From positions 62,001 through 126,000 of the forward strand of contig NZ_SUHQ01000014.1 of assembly GCF_004962245.1 (NCBI RefSeq): 64,000 nucleotides of DNA, in the 5' to 3' direction. This document shows positions 58,106-64,000 of this stretch, in pieces; position 1 is the stretch's first letter; the number at the start of each line of letters is the position of its first letter. The notes below the pieces were generated by a model. The model made no database searches and was not told the origin of the DNA. It saw only the letters and a list, made by a program, of their open reading frames with translations. The translations under genes and the position numbers were made by a program. This DNA comes from Mesorhizobium sp. (GTDB lineage Bacteria > Pseudomonadota > Alphaproteobacteria > Rhizobiales > Rhizobiaceae).

Positions 58106-58284
58106 GGCGTGACAGGCCGGCCTCGAAATCCATTTGATACAAGCGCTGTAGAGAAAGGCTCCGCTCATCGGTCCAGCTACAGGAGTTGGAGCAAGCGGGT
58201 CCGTTTTCCAACGTGATTATTCTTGACACGATTGCACCCCAACCAACGCCCCGTTAATAGACGTAGGGTTGAGTGGAGGGGTTT

Positions 58285-58512
58285 ATGGACGAAGAAAACG
58301 AAAAATTTGTGCGCCTCCTTGAGGAGGACAATACATGGTTGGAATTCGAAGCCGACTGGCGCGCGCAATGTGAAAAGCTGGAAGAGGATTTTGACAGCTA
58401 CGCAGAAGCTACTTTTTCTGTAATCCGTGATCTAATTCACACCGAGAAAAAGAATGCTGGTGTGTTTGCATTGCAGGTGAATGGCATCTATGTGGTGACC
58501 TGCCACGGGTAA
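58285..58512 (+). pseudogene. Hypothetical acidic protein, truncated by the IS element
   Basis: Begins ATG after GGAGGGG (MDEENEKFVRLLEEDNTWLE). The genuine sequence ends at 58495; the last residues and stop codon (TCHG*) come from the left end of the IS element. About 70 residues remain, highly acidic, ending VFALQVNGIYVV. Base composition is less GC-rich than the neighbours. No family recognised. Confidence 0.65.
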
Positions 58513-58560
58513 TTTCCTCCAGTTGGGATTAGAGTCCGGCCTCGTTTAAAGGACGGACTG

Positions 58561-58827
58561 ATGAAGCGAAAGCGATTTACGGAAGAGCAGATCATCGCGG
58601 TTTTGCGCGAGCAGGAAGCCGGTGCGAAGGTGGCGGATGTCTGCCGCAAGCACGGCATTTCCGATGCGACTTTTTACAATTGGAAAGCCAAATATGGCGG
58701 CATGGACGTCTCCGATGCCAAACGGCTGAAGGCGCTGGAGGAGGAGAACGCCAAGCTGAAGAAGCTGCTGGCCGAGCAGATGCTGGATGCGGCGGCACTG
58801 CGCGAGCTTTTGTCAAAAAAATGGTAG
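58561..58827 (+). CDS. IS3-family transposase OrfA
   Basis: 88-residue DNA-binding part: MKRKRFTEEQIIAVLREQEA and VCRKHGISDATFYNWKAKYG form the helix-turn-helix, and the C-terminal EEENAKLKKLLAEQ is a leucine-zipper-like coiled coil used for multimerisation. It ends SKKW at a stop just past the A7 slippery run, where a -1 shift would continue into OrfB. Confidence 0.94.
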   Translation: MKRKRFTEEQIIAVLREQEAGAKVADVCRKHGISDATFYNWKAKYGGMDVSDAKRLKALEEENAKLKKLLAEQMLDAAALRELLSKKW

Positions 58828-59747
58828 GGCCCGCTGCAAAACGCGACGCCGTCGCGCATCTGAGGTCCGCCATGGGCCTGTCGGAGCGGCGGGCCTGCAC
58901 GATCATCGGTACCGATCGCAAGATGATCCGCTACCGTTCCTGCCGGCCGCCGGAGACGGAGTTGCGCGGCAGGTTGCGCGACCTCGCCAATGAGCGCCGG
59001 CGCTTCGGCTATCGGCGGCTGTTCATCCTGCTCAGGCGCGAGGGAGAACCGTCGGGGATCAACCGCATCTACCGGCTCTATCGCGAGGAAGGCTTGACGG
59101 TGCGCAAGCGTCGATCACGACGACGTGCCGTCGGAACGCGGGCTCCGATCCTGGTCGAGGCAAGGCCGAACGCCCGCTGGTCGCTGGATTTCGTCCACGA
59201 CCAGTTCGCCTGCGGCCGGCGTTTCCGCGTGCTCAACATCGTCGACGACGTGACACGCGAATGCCTGGCGGCGATCCCGGACACCTCGATCTCCGGCCGG
59301 CGTGTCGCGCGCGAACTGACCGAATTGGTCGCCCGCCGCGGCAAGCCGGGCATGATCGTCTCCGACCATGGCACCGAGTTCACCTCGAACGCCATCCTCG
59401 CCTGGTCGAAGGATCACAAGGTGGAATGGCATTACATCGCGCCGGGTAAGCCGATGCAGAACGGCTTCTGCGAGAGCTTCAACGGCCGGATGCGCGACGA
59501 ACTCTTGAACGAAACCCTGTTCTTCGGCCTCGACCATGCCCGGACGACGATCGCCGAATGGGCGGATGATTACAACCGATCGCGCCCACATTCGGCGCTC
59601 GGCTACATCACGCCCGCGGCTTATGCCGCCAATCTCACCGCAACGGGCGATCGGCTGCGCAACCCCGACCAGCTCCGCCGATCGCCCGTTGCTCAACCCG
59701 CACCATACGGCGTACAACCTGCCGAGGCTCTAATTGCCGCTGGATGA
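58821..59747 (+). CDS. IS3-family transposase OrfB (DDE integrase)
   Basis: 308 residues if started at the ATG (58821) lying in the A7 run, or fused to OrfA by frameshift. The rve catalytic core has [10 protein letters not shown] (first Asp), [11 protein letters not shown] (second Asp) and [16 protein letters not shown] (Glu), and the usual [15 protein letters not shown] tail. All catalytic residues are intact, so the element may be active. Confidence 0.94.
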   Translation: MVGPAAKRDAVAHLRSAMGLSERRACTIIGTDRKMIRYRSCRPPETELRGRLRDLANERRRFGYRRLFILLRREGEPSGINRIYRLYREEGLTVRKRRSRRRAVGTRAPILVEARPNARWSLDFVHDQFACGRRFRVLNIVDDVTRECLAAIPDTSISGRRVARELTELVARRGKPGMIVSDHGTEFTSNAILAWSKDHKVEWHYIAPGKPMQNGFCESFNGRMRDELLNETLFFGLDHARTTIAEWADDYNRSRPHSALGYITPAAYAANLTATGDRLRNPDQLRRSPVAQPAPYGVQPAEALIAAG

Positions 59748-59765
59748 AAATTCGGTGGCAGGTCA

Positions 59766-60070
59766 GCACCAATCTGGCGGTTGTTGAGGCGATTTGCGAC
59801 ATCCTTGACAACAGGCGGCCGCGTTCCGCCGGCCGACGCTATCGCGATCTCATCACCTTCGTTGCCGACCGCCCGGGCCATGACCGGCGCTACGCAATCG
59901 ACGCTTCGAAGATCGAGCGTGATCTCGGCTGGACGCCGCGCGAGACCTTCGACAGCGGCCTCGCCAGGACGGTCGACTGGTATTTTCAGAATGAGTGGTG
60001 GTGGAGGCCGATTCGCCGCGAGCGCTACGCCGGCGAGCGGCTGGGCGAAGCGCGGAAGGGCGTCGCGTGA
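59766..60070 (+). pseudogene. 3' remnant of dTDP-glucose 4,6-dehydratase (rfbB/rmlB)
   Basis: About 101 codons matching the C-terminus of Rfb[50 protein letters not shown] and [12 protein letters not shown]. The 5' two thirds, including the NAD-binding fold and catalytic residues, are missing; the first codons of the open frame come from the IS right end. Marks the loss of a dTDP-rhamnose or related surface-sugar gene. Confidence 0.87.
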
Positions 60071-60102
60071 AGCTTGTCGTCACCAGGTGCGAGAACCGAT
60101 AG
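60067..60102 (+). pseudogene. Possible start remnant of rfbD
   Basis: A GTG overlapping the rfbB stop (GTGA) begins [11 protein letters not shown] and stops at 60100-60102. RfbD proteins often start with an IlVTG-type stretch, so the first six codons could be its N-terminus followed by another deletion joint. Very short, weakly supported. Confidence 0.3.
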
Positions 60103-60255
60103 CAACAGATATAAGCGATTGCCGGGGGCCTTCCTGAGCAGGGCAGTATTTTCCTCGCGTTCACAATGCCATCAGCCCGTTGAGCAGGAATTTCCGGGTT
60201 CTGGTTCTTGCGTGGAAAATTCATTCCCGAACCACTCCGGGGCAGGCCTGTCTTG

Positions 60256-60272
60256 CATTGTTATAAACAATG
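60256..60272 (+). promoter_or_regulatory. Palindrome upstream of cysD, candidate operator
   Basis: CATTGTT-ATA-AACAATG, perfect 7-bp arms, 128 bases before the cysD ATG. TATAAA inside it could serve as a -10 element, but no good -35 is visible. The rest of 60103-60399 shows nothing else recognisable. Confidence 0.4.
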
Positions 60273-60399
60273 GCGATCTGCTAGAACGCCTGCACGAAAA
60301 TAAGATTGTCCAGACGTGAAGCTTAAACCGGGCGGCCGAAAAATTGCGCCTGATGCATCGATCCAAGATCTGGATGGCACGAGAGAACGCTCACAGTCC

Positions 60400-61305
60400 A
60401 TGAACATCGCGCTTACGCACCTTCAGCGGCTCGAGGCTGAATCCATCCATATCTTTCGCGAGGTAGCAGCTACCTTCGCCAAGCCGGTCATGCTTTATTC
60501 CGTCGGCAAGGATTCCTCCGTGCTGATGCACCTTGCGATGAAGGCGTTTTATCCCGCCAAGCCGCCCTTTCCCTTTCTCCACGTCGATACGACCTGGAAA
60601 TTTCGCGAGATGATCGCCTTTCGCGATCAGATGGCTCAAAAGCTCGGCTTTGATCTCCTGGTCCATGTCAACGGGGATGGTGTGCGTGACAACATCAATC
60701 CCTTCGATCATGGCTCGAACACTCACACGCATGTGATGAAGACCGTGGCGCTGCGGCAGGCGCTCGACAAGTACGGCTTCGATGCAGCCTTCGGCGGGGC
60801 ACGGCGTGACGAGGAGAAGTCGCGGGCCAAGGAGCGGATCTTCTCCTTCCGCGACGCCCAGCACACCTGGGACCCGAAGAACCAGCGGCCGGAGATGTGG
60901 AAGATATTCAACACCCGCATCGCGACCGGTGAATCGATCCGCGTCTTTCCATTGTCGAACTGGACTGAGCTCGATATCTGGCAGTACATTCTCCAGGAAG
61001 ACATCCCGATCGTGCCGCTCTATTTCGCCAAGGAACGACCGGTCGTCGAACGCGACGGTATGCTCATTCTGAGGGATGACGACCGCATGGAACTGCGTCC
61101 CGGCGAGACGGTGGAGAACCGGCTGGTGCGCTTCCGCACCCTTGGCTGCTACCCGCTGACCGGCGCGATCGAATCCGACGCCGATACGCTGGAGGCCATT
61201 GTCGGCGAAATGCTCACGGCGCGCACCTCTGAACGGCAGGGCCGCCTGATCGACCGTGATGAAGCCGGTTCGATGGAAAAGAAGAAGCGCGAGGGGTATT
61301 TCTGA
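60400..61305 (+). CDS. cysD: Sulfate adenylyltransferase subunit 2
   Basis: Small catalytic subunit of ATP sulfurylase, 301 residues, which forms adenosine phosphosulfate from sulfate and [23 protein letters not shown] opens the protein, [14 protein letters not shown] is the PP-loop, [20 protein letters not shown] is the conserved arginine-rich block and [16 protein letters not shown] lies near the C-terminus. The ATG at 60400 gives the length of the E. coli enzyme; the frame is open to a GTG at 60316 without a ribosome-binding site. Two bases separate it from cysNC. Confidence 0.95.
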   Translation: MNIALTHLQRLEAESIHIFREVAATFAKPVMLYSVGKDSSVLMHLAMKAFYPAKPPFPFLHVDTTWKFREMIAFRDQMAQKLGFDLLVHVNGDGVRDNINPFDHGSNTHTHVMKTVALRQALDKYGFDAAFGGARRDEEKSRAKERIFSFRDAQHTWDPKNQRPEMWKIFNTRIATGESIRVFPLSNWTELDIWQYILQEDIPIVPLYFAKERPVVERDGMLILRDDDRMELRPGETVENRLVRFRTLGCYPLTGAIESDADTLEAIVGEMLTARTSERQGRLIDRDEAGSMEKKKREGYF

Positions 61306-61307
61306 GC

Positions 61308-63245
61308 ATGCGCCACATCATGGCCGAGAGCCTCGCCCCCACCGATGGCATTCGTGATTATCTGGCGGTGCAGGAACAGAAGTCGCTGCTGCGCTTCCTG
61401 ACTTGCGGCTCCGTGGACGACGGCAAGTCGACGCTGATCGGACGCCTGCTTTCGGATACCAAGCAGATTTTCGAGGATCAGCTTGCCGCGCTCGAGCGAG
61501 ATTCACGCAAGCACGGGACGACGGGCGACGACGTCGATTTCGCGCTGCTGGTCGATGGTCTCGAGGCCGAGCGCGAGCAAGGCATCACCATCGATGTCGC
61601 CTATCGCTTTTTCGCCACGCCGAAACGCAAATTCATCGTCGCCGACACGCCTGGTCACGAACAATACACGCGCAACATGGCAACCGGCGCGTCGACAGCC
61701 GATCTGGCCATCGTGCTGATCGACGCCCGGCAGGGCGTGCTGCGCCAGACAAGGCGCCACTCGATCATTGCCTCGCTGCTGGGCATCCGGCACATCGTCC
61801 TGGCCGTCAACAAGATCGATCTCGTCGGCTTCGACAAGGACGTGTTCGAACGGATCATCGAGGACTATCGGCAATTCTCGCACAAGCTCGGCTTCGAGAC
61901 GATCGTGCCCATCCCGATGTCTGCCCGTTATGGCGACAACGTCACCAGTCGCTCGGACAAGACAGAATGGTATTCAGGCCCGACGCTGATCGAACATCTG
62001 GAAACCGTGTCGGTCGATGAAGCCGTTGTCGAACTGCCATTCCGTTTTCCGGTGCAGTATGTGAACCGCCCCAATCTCGACTTTCGTGGTTTTACCGGCA
62101 CGATTGCGTCCGGTTCGATCGCACCAGGCGACGAGGTTGTTGTCGCCAAATCCGGCAAGTCCTCCCATGTCCGGCGCATCGTCTCGCATGGCGGGGACCT
62201 GAGCCAAGCGGTCGCCGGCCAGGCCATTACCCTCGTTCTCGACGACGAGGTCGAGGTCTCGCGCGGCAATATGCTGGTGTCGCCGTCGGCGCGGCCCCAG
62301 GTCGCCGACCAGTTCGCCGCCAACATCGTCTGGTTCAACGAGCATGCGCTGCTGCCGGGCCGCTCCTACATCCTGCGAACCGAGACCGATCAGACCAGTG
62401 CCACCGTCACCGACTTGAAATACCGCGTCAACGTCAACGACTTTGCCCATGAGGCGGCCAAGTCGCTCGAGATGAACGAGGTCGGCATCTGCAACATCTC
62501 GACACGGGCGCCGATCGCCTTCGATATTTTCGCCGAGAACCGCACGACCGGCGCCTTCATCCTGATCGACCGCATCACCAACGCCACGGTCGGCGCTGGC
62601 ATGATCCTGCATTCGCTGCGCCGCGCCGAAAACATCCACTGGCAATCGCTTGATGTCGGCAAGCATGGCCGCGCCGATATGAAGAACCAGCGGCCCGCCG
62701 TGTTCTGGTTCACCGGGCTCTCGGGCTCCGGCAAATCGACCATCGCCAACCTGTTCGAGAAGAAGCTGTTCGCCACCGGCCGCCATACCTACATCCTGGA
62801 TGGTGATAACGTCCGCCACGGCCTTAATCGCGATCTTGGTTTCACCGACGCCGACCGCGTAGAAAACATTCGCCGCGTGGCCGAAGTGGCGCGCCTGATG
62901 GCCGATGCCGGGCTGATCGTCATCGTTTCCTTCATTTCGCCGTTCAGCGCCGAGCGGCGCATGGCCAGGGAATTGATGGCCGACGGTGAATTTATCGAGG
63001 TGTTTGTCGACACACCCTTCGAAGAATGCGCCAGACGCGATCCGAAGGGCCTCTATGCGCGGGCGTTGAACGGCGAAATCAAGAATTTCACCGGCGTGGA
63101 TTCACCATATGAAACCCCGGAAATGCCCGAAATCCATCTCAAGACACTCGGCAAATCTGCCGAAGAGATGGTAGAGGCCCTGGAACTCTGGCTGAATGAG
63201 CGCGACATTGCCGAAAACCAATACGATAGCGGCGGCGGCATCTGA
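61308..63245 (+). CDS. cysNC: Sulfate adenylyltransferase subunit 1 / adenylylsulfate kinase fusion (CysNC)
   Basis: Bifunctional 645-residue enzyme. The CysN part (about 1-440) is an EF-Tu-like GTPase with [31 protein letters not shown] and NKIDLVGF that drives APS formation. The CysC part (from about 460) has the kinase P-loop [33 protein letters not shown] and [14 protein letters not shown], making PAPS. This fusion is called NodQ when it serves sulfated Nod factors; no nod gene or nod box is visible here, so the general name is used. Confidence 0.95.
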   Translation: MRHIMAESLAPTDGIRDYLAVQEQKSLLRFLTCGSVDDGKSTLIGRLLSDTKQIFEDQLAALERDSRKHGTTGDDVDFALLVDGLEAEREQGITIDVAYRFFATPKRKFIVADTPGHEQYTRNMATGASTADLAIVLIDARQGVLRQTRRHSIIASLLGIRHIVLAVNKIDLVGFDKDVFERIIEDYRQFSHKLGFETIVPIPMSARYGDNVTSRSDKTEWYSGPTLIEHLETVSVDEAVVELPFRFPVQYVNRPNLDFRGFTGTIASGSIAPGDEVVVAKSGKSSHVRRIVSHGGDLSQAVAGQAITLVLDDEVEVSRGNMLVSPSARPQVADQFAANIVWFNEHALLPGRSYILRTETDQTSATVTDLKYRVNVNDFAHEAAKSLEMNEVGICNISTRAPIAFDIFAENRTTGAFILIDRITNATVGAGMILHSLRRAENIHWQSLDVGKHGRADMKNQRPAVFWFTGLSGSGKSTIANLFEKKLFATGRHTYILDGDNVRHGLNRDLGFTDADRVENIRRVAEVARLMADAGLIVIVSFISPFSAERRMARELMADGEFIEVFVDTPFEECARRDPKGLYARALNGEIKNFTGVDSPYETPEMPEIHLKTLGKSAEEMVEALELWLNERDIAENQYDSGGGI

Positions 63246-64000
63246 CGACGACTTGATACTCGGTGTGTTCGAGCACCTTGCCCTGGCCGCGGGGCGAGAG
63301 GTGATGCGCGCTTTCGAAGCCGGCTGCGCGGTCGATCAGAAGTCAGACAGTTCGCCGGTGACCGAGGCCGATCGCGAGAGCGAAGAGATCATCCTTGCCG
63401 GGTTGCGTGCCGCCTTTCCCGAGATTCCTTGCGTGGCTGAGGAAGAGGCGTCGGCTGGCATCGTTCCGCCTGACCTCGACGACGCCTTCTTCCTGGTGGA
63501 TCCGCTCGACGGTACCAAGGAATTCGTCAACCGAAGGACCGACTTCACCGTCAACATTGCGCTCATTCGCCGTGGCGCGCCGGAGATCGGTGTTGTCTTC
63601 GCGCCATGCACCGGCCGCTTCTTTTCCGGCCGGCCGGGCAGGGCGGAAGCAATTGAAGTCAATGACGACTACCAGATCATCGGTCGTCGGCCGATTTCGG
63701 CCAGGGCCGGTGTGGCGCCACTGACCATCGTTGCCAGCCGGTCGCACAATACGCCCGAGACGGAAGCCTATATCAGCACGGTGGGCGCTGCCGAGATCGT
63801 CTCGGTCGGCTCGTCGCTGAAATTCTGTCTTGTCGCCAGCGCCGAGGCCGACGTGTATCCGCGCTTCGGCCGCACCATGGAATGGGACACCGCAGCAGGT
63901 GACGCGGTGCTGCGCGCTGCCGGCGGCATGACGCGCACGCTAGACGGCCAACCGCTGGCCTACGGCAAGCGCAACCAGAGCGATGACGAGGACTTCGCCA
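63196..64000 (+). CDS. cysQ: 3'(2'),5'-bisphosphate nucleotidase CysQ (3' end outside window)
   Basis: Degrades PAP, the by-product of PAPS use, to AMP. The ATG at 63196 ([20 protein letters not shown]) lies inside the end of cysNC, a 50-base overlap; the frame is open to the window end, with 268 codons visible. The lithium-sensitive phosphatase motifs are present: [31 protein letters not shown] and later [17 protein letters not shown]. It completes the sulfate-activation operon. Confidence 0.93.
   Translation, partial: MSATLPKTNTIAAAASDDDLILGVFEHLALAAGREVMRAFEAGCAVDQKSDSSPVTEADRESEEIILAGLRAAFPEIPCVAEEEASAGIVPPDLDDAFFLVDPLDGTKEFVNRRTDFTVNIALIRRGAPEIGVVFAPCTGRFFSGRPGRAEAIEVNDDYQIIGRRPISARAGVAPLTIVASRSHNTPETEAYISTVGAAEIVSVGSSLKFCLVASAEADVYPRFGRTMEWDTAAGDAVLRAAGGMTRTLDGQPLAYGKRNQSDDEDFA

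Larger units (their letters stand above)
58496..59765 (+). mobile_element. IS3-family insertion sequence (IS407-like), 1270 bp
   Basis: Terminal inverted repeats begin TGACCTGCCAC at 58496 and, on the minus strand, at 59765, and continue with about 10 of 12 matches after a one-base gap. Inside are two overlapping transposase frames with a run of seven A residues (58815-58821) for programmed -1 frameshifting. No 3-5 bp direct repeat flanks the element (left GTGG, right GCAC), and the two flanks belong to different genes. Confidence 0.93.

Noticed and set aside
58492..59769. A 4-bp target duplication for the IS3 element
   Set aside because: The flanking tetranucleotides (GTGG and GCAC) differ, and shifting the ends by one or two bases does not create a match.
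61308..63245. Calling the sulfate-activation genes nodP and nodQ
   Set aside because: NodQ and CysNC cannot be told apart by motif; no nod genes, nod box or sulfotransferase lie in the window.

Overview
The window looks like chromosomal DNA from a Rhizobiales alphaproteobacterium, most likely Mesorhizobium or a close relative. The reasons are the high GC content with strong third-position bias, the FdsGBACD-type formate dehydrogenase order, the block malic enzyme - mutS - glnD - murJ - trpS - uspA - nfuA (a neighbourhood I associate with rhizobia from general knowledge), a probable Irr-type iron box, and several families of intergenic mosaic palindromes of the kind common in rhizobial genomes. 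No rRNA, tRNA or CRISPR array was recognised. All coordinates come from reading the sequence by eye; nothing was searched in a database.

Layout. 1-2.8 kb: 3' end of an NAD-linked formate dehydrogenase operon (fdsA partial, fdhD, fdsD). 2.9-10.1 kb: a minus-strand unit running lysR - binding protein - ATPase - two permeases - aldehyde dehydrogenase, resembling the E. coli ydcSTUVW polyamine uptake and catabolism set, with palindromic repeats in its intercistronic gaps. 10.1-11.5 kb: an Rrf2 regulator overlapping a thioredoxin-reductase-like flavoprotein. 11.5-17.8 kb: a DeoR regulator divergent from a kinase and a dimethylglycine/sarcosine-dehydrogenase-like fusion, plus a second choline-kinase-like protein and a methyltransferase. 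17.9-22 kb: accessory material, with a frameshifted Asp/Glu-racemase homologue, an EamA transporter, a small lipoprotein, a 453-bp transposon-like cassette carrying an Imm8-like immunity gene, and cytosine deaminase. 22-37.3 kb: metabolic and housekeeping genes (ABC exporter, ilvD, prfC, dut, HAD phosphatase, trans-3-hydroxyproline dehydratase coupled to a PEP-mutase-family protein, EamA, adenosine kinase-type PfkB).

37.4-55.2 kb: the backbone malic enzyme (broken by a frameshift) - mutS - glnD - murJ - trpS - uspA - nfuA. It is interrupted by an aldo/keto reductase - DUF305 - copper ATPase block between mutS and glnD, and by a vapBC toxin-antitoxin pair between murJ and trpS. The copper ATPase promoter has a textbook CueR layout, and a CueR-type regulator sits about 9.6 kb away at 56.3 kb, next to an OsmC-family gene. 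55.4-58 kb: an L,D-transpeptidase and small stress-type genes. 58.3-60.1 kb: an IS3-family element at a deletion junction, with a truncated unknown gene on its left and the tail of a dTDP-glucose dehydratase on its right. 60.4-64 kb: a sulfate-activation operon, cysD - cysNC fusion - cysQ (cut by the window end).

The strongest candidates for something undescribed are the Imm8 cassette with terminal inverted repeats and an 8-bp target duplication (20235-20703), the racemase homologue in which both catalytic cysteines are serine, and the structured leader in front of the kinase/dehydrogenase pair.
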